Shown here: piece after piece, positions 1 to 11,854 of the stretch
How the letters are laid out: each line of letters opens with the position of its first letter
How positions within the stretch are numbered: the first letter of the stretch is position 1
Source: Dermatemys mawii
Taxonomy: Eukaryota; Chordata; Testudines; Dermatemydidae
Assembly: GCA_007922305.1 (NCBI GenBank)
Contig: ML677343.1
Location: forward strand, 31,799,987 to 31,863,986
Direction of reading: 5' to 3'
Length of the DNA: 64,000 nucleotides
Program-made: the position numbers and the translations under genes
Notes under the pieces: generated by a model
Told to the model about the DNA's origin: nothing
Database searches by the model: none
Seen by the model: only the letters and a program-made list of their open reading frames with translations

Positions 1-206
1 GTAAATTGATCTAATTATAGTGATATAGCCCCTTCCAAATAGACATGAACTAACCCCCCCTCCCCACACACACTCACACACCAAAAAATGCCTTTTATGC
101 CAGACAGTGTCCACATGAGGAGTTGAACTAAGAATTAAGCCAGTATAAATTCATACATTGGCTTATAACTTCTCTGTCTAGACAAGCCCTCGGCTTTTGC
201 TGAAGG

Positions 207-538
207 CAGGGCTGGATTAACTTTTTGTGGTCCTGGCACCAAACATATTTGTGGGCCCCACTGGGGAATGAAGAGACCAGGGGCCAGAGCACAGCGGGCA
301 GGATGGATTTGATTTAAATCACTAGTCAGGAAGAATCGATATAATCATGGTTTTCTACATAAAGGTGCATTCTTGGTGGTGGTTATAAGCTTAATATAAC
401 TCAGAGATAGATGTAGGCTTCATTTCTAGAAGGTACACACTATACATTTTTAAACAGGAGGGAGCAGGGGTGGAGAAGAGAGGCCAGGCTGGGGCCCCTT
501 TGGAGCGTGGGCCCGGTGCCATGGTAAATCCGCTACTG
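207..538. mobile_element. Degenerate hAT-like non-autonomous DNA element, interrupted
   Basis: The left end begins CAGGGCTGGATTAA and the right end, read on the other strand, begins CAGTAGCGGATTTA, giving imperfect terminal inverted repeats with the CAG start seen in hAT elements. The flanking 8-mers are gctgaagg (199-206) and gttgaaag (539-546). They agree at 6 of 8 positions, which suits an old 8-bp target-site duplication. The element has no coding capacity. A second repeat interrupts its middle. Confidence 0.5.
303..457. repeat. Interspersed repeat nested inside the 207-538 element
   Basis: The segment from the GATTTGATTTAAATC stretch through the AT-rich tract ending near TTTTTAAA differs in composition from the GC-rich flanks, which read on from each other (gtgggcccc... 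/ ...gggccccttt). I recognise it as a common turtle interspersed repeat but cannot name the family. The edges are approximate. Confidence 0.4.
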
Positions 539-2088
539 GTTGAAAGTATTGGTTTCTAATCTTTGCAGTTTGGTGCAAGTCTTCCAGACCTGAACTGAGT
601 GCACCACTGCAGGGCAATGCTACCACTGCTGATCCAGGATCTAAGCAGCTGAAGAACAAAGCCTGCCTAGGCAGTTTTCATTGCTGCTACCTAGGGAGCC
701 CAGCCATGTGAAATTGACAAGCCCAGTCAGTTTCACACTTGCAGCCTTGGAAAGAGCTGAGAACAATGGTGATCCAGAGCTGCCCTCTGGGGGACCCGGA
801 CCAAAAAGAGAGCGGCGCAGGTGAGACATCTCACCCCAGAGCGGCTGAGAAACTGATGGAGGGACAAAGGTGGCGTCCCCATGCAAGGTCGAGGTAGCCC
901 AGCACCCTTTTGCCTTCCTGCTTCTCCAATAACTCTGTGGAGGAAGGTGGCTTCTCACTCAGTCATTGCCCCTGGATAGCGGAGCCTCTTGTCTTTAGTT
1001 TAATATCGTGGCTACGAGGCTTCTGGTAATTTCAGACCTTATGGAAGGAGGGGGCGGCAGGCAGAGGAACAACGTTGGGATAAATTAAAGCAAGCGAAGG
1101 TGTGTGTGTGGGGGGGTGAATAAGCGTAAATAGGTTTTGGGAAAAGGGGAAAGACAGAAATGATCAGGAAGAAGGTATTTGTGTGTGTGAGAGAGAGACA
1201 CACCCCCAGAGTCATGGAGGGGAAAAAAAAATACACGTGATTTGTGATAGGAAAGAAAGATATGGAAAAGTGGGGCAAAGCCAGGAATAGAAAGACGGTA
1301 AAACAATAACAGAGGAGATGTTTTAAGCTACACTGGCTATGACCTATTGAGTACCAAGTTGATGGTAGATGGCTACAGTGAACAACGCACAGTTATCTTC
1401 CTTTAAATTACAGGAGGGGGTATAGCTTGGAGGCGGGGGAAACAGGTTTTTCCCAAGTCTTGTATATGACCAGTCCTAGTCTGCTGCCCCTTACACCCTG
1501 AGATATGATGGCCTTGTTCTGTAAGATATTCAGTTTTCTTGAATTTCAATTACCCCCTCCCATCCCGCCAAGCAAAATTTTCTACCCCTTCTTCCCACCA
1601 CCAGCCAAGCCATATATTAATGGCTCTGATCTCATCCGGGGCCGGCCTTCACATGGTTAATTTTGTCACATCATCTCAGATTAATGCAAGTTTTTACAAT
1701 CGCTGTAATTTAAAAAAGAAATCCTTCCTTGTTATCAAAAAGAGAGAGAGAGAGAAGGAGGGAGGGGGATGGAGAATAGTTAATCGTCTAAGCGAAGTAT
1801 CTTGGAAGGGAGTATTTTTTGGCTCATCACCTCTCTGTAAAGCCAGCCTCAGTAATTCAGTTTTAAAGCATGAAAAAAGGGAGTTGATGAAATTCCGCTA
1901 TCAGCACTGAACCAATATGCAAAATATCTCACTGAAAATCAAATAGCTATTATGTTTTCATTTCCATTTCAGCGTATTTGCTTAATGAAGAATAGACAGA
2001 TCAGGCAAGTGGAGGGAGTCTGCGGGAGGTGATAACTCTGCAAGGCTTCCAGCAATCCCAGAAAAATGACGCTCCACTCACTGCTTTG

Positions 2089-2092
<4 letters not shown>

Positions 2093-2127
<35 letters not shown>
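2093..2127. repeat. Poly-T run, 35 nt
   Basis: This is an uninterrupted run of 35 T residues. No SINE or LINE body ends at it in either direction that I can recognise, so it may be a bare homopolymer or the tail of an unrecognised minus-strand retrocopy. Confidence 0.9.
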
Positions 2128-2131
<4 letters not shown>

Positions 2132-3486
2132 ATCCAGTCGCTCATTTAACCCATGTGGCTCGGTGCACTGTTGCTTTTGGCACATTGCAGCTAGGGGGGC
2201 AAGAGGGCGTGGTGGGGGGTGCAGGAGAGTGTATCGGCAAGCCTGCTGGCGCACGCTAGCTTGACCTCGTGTGCCAAGAATGTGGGGCTATGGTGGTGCC
2301 ACCTTAAAGCATCACTGATGGAGATACAAACACATTTTCGCTTCTGCCCCTGCCCAGACTTACACTTTGTCCGGGGTATGGCAGAGACCAGGAGTCTGTT
2401 TTCCTTGAACACCTGCAGATGCATTATTTGGGGTGCACAGGCCTCTGGATTGACCCCTGGGATCCTGAGCGCTAGCTACTGAGTGGATGACTTTCCTCTC
2501 CCTGGAATGCGGCCATGTCTCGGCCCGGCACAGGGACGCACTCCTGAGATTCCCATTGCGTTCCGTGAGGATGTACGCAGCAGGGACGTCCATTGGTAAA
2601 GTGCAAGGTTTCCCACAATGGCCCCTGTGATCCGGGGTCCCGCTGTGCCAGAGTTGAACTATTTAATGCGGGGAACCCATCCGAACAGGCTTGGTGTGTT
2701 GGTGTCTGAGAAGTGCCTTTTCCACTGAAAGAGGATCTCCTGAAGGAGAGAGATGGACCTAAAGTTCAACAAGACCAACACATGGGGTGGGGGAGGGGAT
2801 TCCACCCTGCCTTCCTTTGTAAGAGTGAATTCGGTGCTGATAGGTGCCAAACTGACAGCCCTGGGGACAGCAATCCATTTGTTCTCAGAACAAACGCGGT
2901 ACCTGCAGGGACACTACCAACCACCTCTGCGCTGCCCCACAGGGGAGCCCTAGAGATGGCCACGCTGGAGCTGGATGGGGATGTTCCATGGCTCAGTCAG
3001 GCTTTGGGGTCTCTCTTTAACCAGGGGCCTAGCTGTGGGGATGATGTTGGTGTCCGTCTCCCGGTGCCGTGGTTGGATGCCTAGTCCTGATCTGGGGCCA
3101 GGTCCTTTTTCAATCTAATGAGCCATCCAGCTTCTGCCTCTCATCAGGATTAATTGGCCTGTTTCAGAATAAGGAGTGGAAAGCCCCAGTATAATCCATC
3201 CGGCAAGAGGGGTGCAGGGAATAGATTGCTGTTCGGTCAGGCTGGATTCGTATGATGTTATATTCCAGTAAGACCCAGAGGCCCCGGTAGAGATCTGGGC
3301 CGCGGTGCAATAGGAGCTGTCAAAACTCCAAGTGACAGCCCATCTAGGAGGGCGAGGAGTCTGAACAGGATTCCTGCTCTTCACTGGGGCCCAGAATTGC
3401 TGCTCTGTGACGTCCGAGGGCGAGGTTGGGTGGTCAGTGCTGAGTCCAAGCAGTCCTGGGCTACCTTGGGCATGACCGTAACAGCT

Positions 3487-3527
3487 GGAGAGAGAGAGAG
3501 ACCGTGTGTGTGTGTGTGTGTGTGTGT
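3487..3527. repeat. Compound microsatellite (GA)n then (GT)12
   Basis: A short GA tract at 3487-3500 is followed, after three bases, by a perfect GT tract at 3504-3527. It lies within intronic sequence, and its length should vary between individuals. Confidence 0.9.
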
Positions 3528-3929
3528 CTGTCTGCGTCTGTGCTAGGGGTGTGAGTTCCCTGCTCGTGCATGGACGCTCAATGCGTAGAAGCAGCAGCGG
3601 AGCCACGGTAGCACGGAGAGTGGGAGAGGTGGCATGGCTGACCCACGCAGAGTTTCCCCCCGCAGGGAATCCTCTCCGCCGTGTTACTGCTCCCCTCACC
3701 CCTGTTACTGCGGCTGCGCTGCTATTTGTACTTGTGGTAGCTCGAGGAGCGCTACCAGGCATATGTGTGTCCTTGAGCAGGGGAACCACACCCCTGGTTT
3801 CTTATGTGTGCGGGGCTTGTGTCCCATCCCCCACATCTGGTCTCCTCTGGAGAGGACTGGCCCCTCCTGTCCAAAGAGAGGGGAAGGAGGAGAGAATCGG
3901 GTTAACTTTATCAGCCGCCCAAGAGCCGT

Positions 3930-4160
3930 GAAGGCGTGAAAGAAAAAATTAGCCTAACAATGTTTCATTTACCGCGAGAGAAACGATTTGTTAGCCAGCA
4001 ATTGTTTCTGAATATTATCAGAGTCTTTTTAATTGTGCTGGAACTGAAATTAGCAGAATTAGAATAAATTGCCTTCCCTTCTCCGGCAGCCTCTTTATTC
4101 ACGCTTATTGTTGTCTGCTTTGTATAGATTATGGGCCCTTTGTTCTCCCGGTGTAAATAT
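3930..4160. promoter_or_regulatory. AT-rich, repeat-free island; candidate conserved non-coding element
   Basis: The segment is AT-rich in otherwise GC-rich intron and shows no repeat signature. It contains TTATCA (a WGATAR site on the minus strand) at 4015-4020 and several homeodomain-like ATTA cores. This texture is typical of conserved vertebrate non-coding elements, but conservation cannot be judged from one sequence. Confidence 0.25.
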
Positions 4161-4689
4161 ACATGCCTGGAGTCACAGAGAGTGGCTGAGGTCTGGAGAA
4201 ATGCACTGTGCCGTTTTCTCCCCCTTCCCCTTTTTGGCGGGAGCCACTTACCAGATTTGGAGGCTGGACGTTCCAGGCCTGGTTGGGGTTGGAGGATGCA
4301 AAGCTCTGTTCCCGGGGAATGGTTTGATCGTGTGTTTTGTGTTTGATCTCTCTGTGCGCTGGAGAGCTCATTACCACAACAGCGTTCCCTTCTGCGGCTC
4401 CGTCATTAGAAGCAGGGTTCTCTTCTTTAAGTGACGACGGTTTTATTTCCGAAGCTGGCTGGTTCGATCGTTGCACAGACTGCTTGTCCCGGGCTGTAGG
4501 GTAACTGGTCTGTCCAGTCTGCAGTCTGCAAGTGGTCTAATGGGCAGATGACTTGCCAGGCAGCACCACCAGGGTATGGTGGGACTCGTTCTGCTACTCC
4601 TGAGTACAGTAGAGGTCCCCTTCTCAGCTGCATGGTGTGGCGTGGGGTTTCGTTCATTTGTGAACCCCCTTAAAAATTTTCAAATGGAG

Positions 4690-4795
4690 GTGCAGAACAT
4701 AGAACGGCCAGACTCGGTCAGACCAAAAATCCATCCAGCCCAGCATCCTGTCTACAGTGACCAATGCCAGGTGCCCCAGAGGGAACAGGAATAGG
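4690..4795 (-). mobile_element. CR1 LINE 3'-end fragment
   Basis: Read on the minus strand this is the familiar CR1 3' region: a block like 'ggcacctggcattggtcactg' followed by 'ggatgctgggctggatgg' and 'gtctgaccgagtctggccg'. Only the 3' end is present, as expected from 5' truncation during retrotransposition. It is diverged and has no coding potential. Confidence 0.75.
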
Positions 4796-5859
4796 AAAGG
4801 GGTGTGGACCCCTTTGGAAATTTAGACCTTGTCTGCAGACTGCGGCCTGAAAACCACGGCACTAGCACATCCAAACCTCTCCATGTGGTCCCCGGGCTCC
4901 GGCACCAACTTTGCTGGGAGCTGGAGAAGAGTATTCTGGGTAACAGCATGCAAACCAGTTGGCCAGCAGTCCTATTCTGGAATTCCTGTCTCCAGCGCTA
5001 GCAGCATTTGACTTGCCCTGAGTTAAACATGCCTGTCGCAACCGCTCAACGTGGGCGGGTCTGCTGGGAACTGGGTGGTTTTCGAGAGAAGCCCGACTGA
5101 TCCCCAAGGGGTTGGTCCTGCTGGAGCTGGTCGCCACAGCCACACAGCTGCATGGTGGGGTTGAAGGTAGAAACGTAACACGACTTGCACTCCAATCCAG
5201 AGGTGGCAAGGGCAAAGCTTTCCCCGGTTCTGAGGTGATCTCAGCGTACGTGTGACCCACTGAGGGGTGTGTTCCGCATCCCCTCTTGGTCCCCAATCAG
5301 CAGAGGATGTGAGTTTACCACCCTAACTAGCAAGCCTGGTTTTTCAGCTCTAGCTATCGCAGCACCCCCCGACTAGCTCTGGAGGCTCCTGCTTCAAGCT
5401 CCATTGTATCTGCCAGGACACATGGCCTATCATTGCATAGACACATGGCCCAGCCGTGTTAGACTCTGCTCCAGGGAATTCAGCCTGTCCTCATTTATGA
5501 TTGCACAGAAAATGAGGAGCAAGGATGTCCTTCGCTCCTTGTGCCCGGAGCAGAGGTTGCGGGCTCTCCAGAGCGCCGTCAGCCCTGGGGAACGAGAGCC
5601 CACACCTGGGCAGCGGACCTCCAGCAACTTCCCCCACATCAGTCTGTTCAGCTTAGGTTAAGCAAAGCCAACCGTGCAGAGACTATGCCACTTCTCGGAC
5701 AGAACTCCGCAGGCTCTTGGTAAACCAGACCCATAACACTCCCCCTTCCTTGACTCTCATGGAGCAAAGAAATGATTTGGTCCATTTTGGGACTGCGGGG
5801 GAAGGGAAACTGTTGCAGAACCACTCCCCTCTAGAGCCGGGATCCAGAATTCAGAGCAA

Positions 5860-6030
5860 AAGGCTCCAGACACCTGGACTCTCTTCCCCACTCTTGGATC
5901 CGGGCAAGTTGCTTGGATTTGCCATGCTGGTCAAATGGGATGGTGATAATCCAGAGGAATGTTTCAAACCTGAATTCACTGATGTCTGTAAAGGGCTTTA
6001 AGATCCTTCAGAAGATGCTCTGGAAAAAGT
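5860..6030 (+). mobile_element. MIR-like SINE fragment
   Basis: The order of blocks resembles the core and tail of a MIR-type SINE: 'gggcaagttgcttgg', then 'tcaaatgggatggtgataat', then 'tgtaaagggctttaagatcc'. It is strongly diverged, and its edges are approximate. Confidence 0.5.
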
Positions 6031-6059
6031 CAATGTTTAGTAATGGCTTCCAGAAGCTG

Positions 6060-6205
6060 GGAATGAGCGACAGGGGATGGATCACTTGATGATTCCCTGT
6101 TCTGTTTGTTCCCTCTGGGGCTCCTGGCATTGGCCACTGTCAGAAGACAGGATACTGGGCTAGATGAACCTTTGGTCTGACCCAGCATGGCTGTTCTAAT
6201 GTGTT
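6060..6205 (+). mobile_element. CR1 LINE 3'-end fragment
   Basis: This carries the CR1 3' signature on the plus strand: 'ggatcacttgatgattccc', 'ccctctggggctcctggc', 'aggatactgggctagatg' and 'ggtctgacccagcatggc'. It belongs to the same 3' family as the minus-strand copy at 4690-4795, so the two form an inverted pair about 1.3 kb apart. Confidence 0.8.
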
Positions 6206-7563
6206 TGCGAGCATTTCAGTAATGTCCCATGCAGCCTGGGGCCTTCCCAGTGAGATGGAGGCAGCCTCACTCCAGAGTAACCTGAGTAGGGAAAGTTTCC
6301 TTCAACCCTGCGCCACCCACTTCCCAAGGGGCATTTCAAAATGATCCTTTGTGTCCCCTGCCCCCCATCCCCATCCCTTTCCCCATGGGCCCCAGGCGCC
6401 AGCGCAGGAATCAGTCTGGCGGTTCCTATCCCTAAGGGCTTTGGGAGTGCTGAGAGAAGCCCGTTCCGTTGTCACGGTCCGCCTGGCGTCCGGCTGTGGG
6501 AGTTCGTGCCGTCTCAGGGTGGTTCGTTGGGATGTCTGTGAAACAGATGAAGAGGGTTTCGGCCCAGTTCCTGCCACACCTTAACGTGGCAAGAGATCTC
6601 CTTGCTGATGAGCCCCTCGTTAGCAGTATGAGACCAAAGCACTTGATAGATGGGTGAGAAGCAAATCACCCAGGTGAAGCCCCGGTGCCCCTTAGATTTC
6701 TAACTCTGGATGGGTGGGGCTGTCGGGCAAGGGACCCCTCTCCGTTCTGTCTAAAGGACTAAAAGCAGCTCCTATCTAGCCATGGCCCTGGCCCCTCTTC
6801 CTTTCCTGCCTTACCAGTTTCTTTCAGACACTCCCGCCTCCCCCCACCACCACCTCCAGCTCGGAGCTGTCCAGATCACTCTCCGCTGAGCAGGTCACAT
6901 GTTTGGAGAGCCCTGTTTACAAGGCGCAGACACGTTTGTAGCCTTCATTATATTTCCTTCAATACCGGCGGCCAGCAGAGCTTATAAAAGTGACAGTAAC
7001 ACTAGCCTGGCTTTGTGTTGGATGGCGCGGGATGAGCCTGCTAGCCGAGGCTGGGGCTTTGGGTCCCTACCCTGGGCAGTGTTCATTGTTTCTAGGGGGC
7101 TGCTTGCGGACTTTGCCAGCGAGGCAGCACGGCCAGTGCTCTGGTCAGTGCTGGGGGTGTGAGCGTGGAAAAAGCTGGAGTCTGCCCTGTGAAGCGCTTC
7201 TCCGCTGTTGAATTCCTCTTGCACATAGAGCTGAGTGAATGAAGGCTGGTATAAACCCTGAACCTCCTCCCGCAAAAAACATCCACCCTGCCACTCCGCG
7301 TTTCTCCCCTCACCGTGGGAATGGACCGGTTCCTGGGGAGGAAAGGTTGGTAGTCTATCAGGACACCCTTAATGTTCTCGGCAATTGGTGTGTGTGTGGC
7401 TTTGAAATCCATGTTCTTGCAGGTAGGGTTTTTGGAAGAATCCATTTCGTCTGCCTAGGAGAGTGTGTTGGGGGTGTGTGGAGTGTCTAACATCTGGAGC
7501 TATGTGGCCCGAGGGCTCTGCTTTCTGGTCACTTACCTGTCCGACTCCTCTTGTGTTTTGAAG

Positions 7564-7695
7564 GTCCCTTTGGAGAGATGGAGGACGGCGACGCCACCCT
7601 GGCAGAGGAGAACAACCAGGCGGAGAGAGAAGGTGCCGAATCAGCCCAAAACGGCTCTTCAGAGGGTGATGCCTCCAGCTCTCCTGGCAGTGAAG
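7564..7695 (+). CDS. ZFPM1: ZFPM1 (FOG1) coding exon, probable exon 2
   Basis: This 132-bp exon encodes an acidic N-terminal segment of the GATA cofactor FOG1. The acceptor AG is at 7562-7563 and the donor GTGGGT starts at 7696; both introns are phase 1. After two bases completing a codon, it reads PFGEMEDGDATLAEENNQ and continues into a Glu/Ser/Gly-rich stretch ending SSPGSEG-like. In known FOG1 the equivalent place, right after the N-terminal NuRD-binding motif, reads SLGDMEAREE. An A as last base of exon 1 would restore that Ser (A|GT). The exon's first Met (ATG 7578-7580, good initiation context with G at -3 and +4) aligns with the Met of human FOG1. Similarity of this exon alone is modest. 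The call rests mainly on its correct phase and its position before exons 3-5. The frame stays open past the donor, so an in-frame read-through product cannot be excluded by stops. Confidence 0.82.
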
Positions 7696-10330
7696 GTGGG
7701 TCCCGCTCCGGTGACTCGTGGCAGTGGAGTTACTGCTCTGCTTGCTTGGGCTCTTGGGTAAAGCTTCATAGGGCGAGAGAAGCTTCCTTCCCAAGGGCGT
7801 CAGTAGCCTCCTGCTTAATGGGGGAGCAGGGGGCAATAAGGCAAGCCACAGAAGTGGCAGCCCACCTGGTCGCCCCCTGGCCCCTTTGCCTCAACTCTCC
7901 TCCGGAGCCGATTCCTGGATTGCTGATTCTCCAAGGCCTGTCCACCACTTGGCCTCTAAGACCCCCCTCTGAGGAAGCTCGTGACTGTTGAGTGTGATTA
8001 TCCAGTAGGACCTGAGCGGGGCTCACCAAGGCAGGGTGTTAGGTGAACCAGGTGGAGTTGCTCACAGAGGTGCTGGCAGCTCTGTATTTGAGGCGCTGGG
8101 GTTCCTCTTGGCTCCCCAGAGGTTGGATCGCTGCCTTTGCTGGAGGGCTGTCTCCCCCATAGAAATGACGTGGAAAAGAAGGGCATTGTGGTCTCGGCAT
8201 GTGCTGCTCCCAGACCCCTGTGGCTGAAGGACGGCCAGCCGGGCCTCTCGCTGGGGCTGTATCTGAGATCCCACCTCCCCATTTCCATCCGGTGTCTGGG
8301 GTGGGCTCTGCTCTGGGGGAGTGCGAGAGGCTGTGGTGCATCGAAGAACAGGTGAGCGTTTTGCTTACTTACTGGTGGGGGCTTTTCCATGCTCGGTCCT
8401 CCCCACGTGGGGAGCAGTAGTCGGGCACGGGAAGTACAACCCAGTCCGTTGTTACGAGACTGGCAGAATGATGCCATCCAAACAGTCACCTGCAAATCCG
8501 CATCCCTGCGAGCACCCTGCTCGGCCCATCCCTGACCCGCTTCCCTCCGCCTCTGCGTAAGGAGGCTCCTCCCTGGTGTTGGGGGAGCTGCTGGCTGGGC
8601 CCGGGGAACGTCCATCGTGGCTCAGTGACCCCCGTCTCCCTCTGGGCTTCTGCCCCGGCAGGGTTCGCAGCTCCACAGAAACGCAGCATTTTGGTGATCT
8701 GGGAGGAGCAACTTCTGTGGGGCCTGAGATCTGGAAAAAGGCACCCAGGCTTCCATCTCAAAATGCCTCCTGACCCGACTCTCCCATCAGAAGGTGCCTG
8801 GCTCAGGAATTCTGACTTTGCTCCAGCTGGTGCCCCTTTGCCCCAGTGCAGCCAGTGGAAGGAGGAGACGGGCTCTTCCTGGGTTCACTGTCGGGCCATT
8901 TCTTGACCAGTCTCGCCCTTTGCTTGACAATCTGGTGGAGGCAAACTGAGCTTATGTGGCGGAGGGAGTTGGGAGCCAGAAGCAGGAGTGTGAAAAGTTG
9001 AGGTGTGATACTGACAGGGGCTGACTGCTAATTGGCCTCTTGGCTGCATGTCAGTTTCAGCTCTAACCATCCCTGTGCAGTGATCTGAGGACAGCCTCCC
9101 ATGGAGACCACGAGCCCAGAGTAGGTGTACGTCTCCAAGGGGGCGGTGAGGGTGCAGGAGTAGGGGATCCGGCATTGCACCGCTTTAAATGGGCCAGTGC
9201 AATCTGGCGACATTAGCTACCAGGTACAACGTGACCCATAAAGTATCGTGGAACAGGGTTGTGGATAGCTGGTTCTCTCCCCCGTGGAAATGTGCACATG
9301 ATGTTGCACAAGTGTCGTGGTGATGTCACTGGGGGCAGTTGCCCCGGTTAGGCCTGGATCCAGTTGTGTGATGCTCGCTATCTTCTCGTTTTGCTTCCAC
9401 TCCGAACAATCATACAGCATCCCTGGCTGGCAGGCAGCAAGAATCTGCAGCCACACTCCACCTCATCCTGGGAGGCGACCGCATTTCAGTGAAGCGATCC
9501 TAGCTGTGATCAATTAATGTTTACAGATCAATGGTACCAGGGCAGGGGCAGCTGATGTTAATAAATCCAGTCGTGTCCAGGTGTGAGGGGTACCAGAGGC
9601 TGAGATCTGATCCACATTTTGGAGAGGGTTCATTTCCTTCCCCTGCCTGGAGCCAAAACACCCTCATCCCATGCGTGGTGCAGATCATGGACACACCCCG
9701 TCTGTGCCGGACCCCACCAGGTGGCTGTGGCAGTCAGATTCTACAATCCCCAGGCGCCGGTGTCGTTTCCTTCCAGGCACCCATCCTCCATCAAAGTCCG
9801 AGACCTGCCATGATAGCAAAGGTTTCCGGAGATCGATGCCACTGGAAGATTCTGGCCTCTGACTTGGCAGTCAATAAACCAGGGCGCTTGCTCCCTAGAT
9901 AAAGGGCAGAAAATCTCCCGGGGGGGAGGAGACCTTGAGCAAAGGGAGCAGAATGTTAATCTCCCGATCATCTTCCCCGATAAGGGGCAGCTAGTGTGGT
10001 AGGAGCACATGAGCTCCTCCAAGCCAGAGTCTTGTCTGTGACCCTCTGTATCTCCCCCCGCACGCCCCGTCCCACTGAATGTGGTCATGTGTCATCCCCC
10101 CAAGTGCGATGGTTGCTGAGGTGGTCTGGGCAGTGTGGTGGGGGAGTTGAAAGAGGCTCCTTTTGAGGCAAAGCGGTTTGTTGCTGGCAGACTTTGCTCC
10201 CCGCTGGGCTGGGCTTTCAGAGGAAGCGAGTGGCTCTTTATCTGATTGGGGAGCTCAACACAGTCCCGAGGTTGGGGGGTTAGGGAGCTGGAAACTCAGC
10301 CGGAGAGCTGCACCTGGCACTAGGCTGCTT

Positions 10331-10720
10331 TGATAAAAAGGTGATAGTGCAGATAACGCCGCGCAGCAATAACGGCCGCGAAAGCTTTCAGCGAGATGGA
10401 TAAAAATCAATATGCCAGGCACTTTGATTTATAGCCAAAAATAATAGGACTTTTATACCCGGGGATTGATTTATTTGATGTTAATCATCCCGCTTATCAC
10501 CTGTATTAATATCGCCAATGCCGGTGACGTCACCCAGGGGCGTTCTTTATGGCGCCTATCGATTTGGGCTTTGCAATGGTTATCCGCCCTGGCCGTGAAG
10601 ACAAACATGCACTTTGGGCGCTAATCTGTCGCACTGTCATATGCAGATAGGCTTATCGGCACCATCTTTAACAGCAGTTAATGGAGAAAATAATTGTTAT
10701 CAAGTTGCTATGCAGACGCC
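10331..10720. promoter_or_regulatory. Candidate intronic enhancer: dense GATA-motif cluster with a palindromic CRE
   Basis: I count six WGATAR matches on the two strands: TGATAA 10331, TGATAG 10342, AGATAA 10351, TTATCA 10494, AGATAG 10645 and TTATCA 10697. There are also looser GATA cores at 10398, 10580 and 10652. By base-composition-free chance about 0.7 would be expected in this length. The TTATC at 10494 runs directly into an E-box CACCTG (10498-10503), a composite spacing reminiscent of GATA/E-box sites. A perfect CRE, TGACGTCA, sits at 10525-10532. The segment is AT-rich and repeat-free, unlike its flanks. GATA1 is known to bind regulatory DNA in mammalian ZFPM1; that this element is the counterpart is inference. 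Confidence 0.45.
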
Positions 10721-11854
10721 ACAAATAGAGCTGTATTTCAGCAGGATCCCTGACATGGGCCCTGGGTGGGATGGAAAGGCGAGACGGTTCCTTTTCACAG
10801 GTTGTTCCCTCAGGCTTCTGAGTGTTAATGAGAACTTCCAGGTCCACAGAGAAGGAGAAAGGGGTTTGTCTCTGCATCGTTCTGACCTGGCCACTCCTGT
10901 TTTGGGAACTCAAGGGGAAGGCGATTAATCTGCACAACTGTCCATCCCAGACACTCACCTGCTCTTGGTTTGCTCTCGGGCGTATAATGCGTGTCGCGTG
11001 CTTGAATTCTGCTCTGGCACAACTTGAAATTTACAGACACCAGCTCGTCCGCCAATCCCTCTCCGTCAGCTGAAGGCCTTGCTCCTGCCCGGTTAGGGTT
11101 GCGCAGTATCCTGCTTGGGGCAGCTGGCTGAAGACCGAAGGTCGGGTGTGTGGCCAAGTGCCATTGCACAGTTGTGGTAGCGGGCAGTGTCTCGCCAGTT
11201 GCATGTGTGCAACTGGTCACCTTTCCTGGAGCAGGTGTTGCTGATGACTCGCACGCTCTCTGTCTCACACACACACTCACACACACCCCTGGATCTATGG
11301 TGAAGTAAGTTCCCTTGCATGTGTGGATAATACATGAGTCCATTCCAGGTCCTTTCCCATTCAATCTGCCCATGCACCTCAGTCCTGAACCCGCCGCTGT
11401 TGCCCAACCCCTTCTTTTTACTCTGCTCCTATCTCCCAGGCCCCTGCTCGCCTCACTGCTCTGCCAGTCCTCCTCTGACCCGGGTCCAGCACTCTGTTGT
11501 GTTCTAGTCGTAAGGCCCCATTTAGCTTGCCCCATACACAAGCATGCTGCTCTCAGTTGAAGCTTCCCTTGTATGACTCCCCTGGCACACCCAAGTCTTG
11601 CTCTGAGGCACGTCCACTCTTCAAGGGGTTAGTTTGTGCTGTGGGCACAGCCACCAGCCATGTTGCTTTGCACAGCAGCGAGGTTGCGTATTGCCTAACA
11701 CCCGCTTGAGAAGGGTGTCAAGATGGCCGCCGTTCCCTTGTTCACAGTGAGGAACCCAGGAGTCCTGGCTGGAAAGGCTCCCTCCTGCTCACTTGCACTG
11801 GGAATGCTTGCAGCGTAGACAGGAAGGATTGGGGTTCCTGTCTCGGCATTTTAT

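Larger units (their letters stand above)
1..7563 (+). other. ZFPM1: Intron upstream of ZFPM1 exon 2 (3' part of probable intron 1)
   Basis: This is non-coding sequence that ends at the acceptor AG at 7562-7563, which follows a pyrimidine-rich stretch (ctcctcttgtgttttgaag). It holds an interrupted hAT-like element near its start, a long poly-T run, a GA/GT microsatellite, two CR1 3' ends in opposite orientation, a MIR-like SINE and an AT-rich island at 3930-4160. I looked for the conserved exon 1 start of FOG proteins (MSRRKQS...) and did not see it, so exon 1 probably lies further upstream. 540-2090, 2130-3480 and 6210-7560 contain nothing else I can name, apart from short GA/GT-rich runs near 1100-1210 and 1740-1770. 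Confidence 0.75.

Noticed and set aside
1..7563. ZFPM1 exon 1 with the NuRD-binding N-terminal motif
   Set aside because: No frame reading MSRRKQ-like sequence followed by a phase 1 donor was found. It is presumed upstream of the window.
7551..7991. Single-exon gene reading of the frame through exon 2
   Set aside because: The similarity to FOG1 begins at the acceptor and stops at the donor; the continuation is intronic in character and matches nothing.
10825..11541. 238-codon open frame on the minus strand
   Set aside because: Contains translated simple repeat (CVSVCVRQ) and no domain. Treated as chance.
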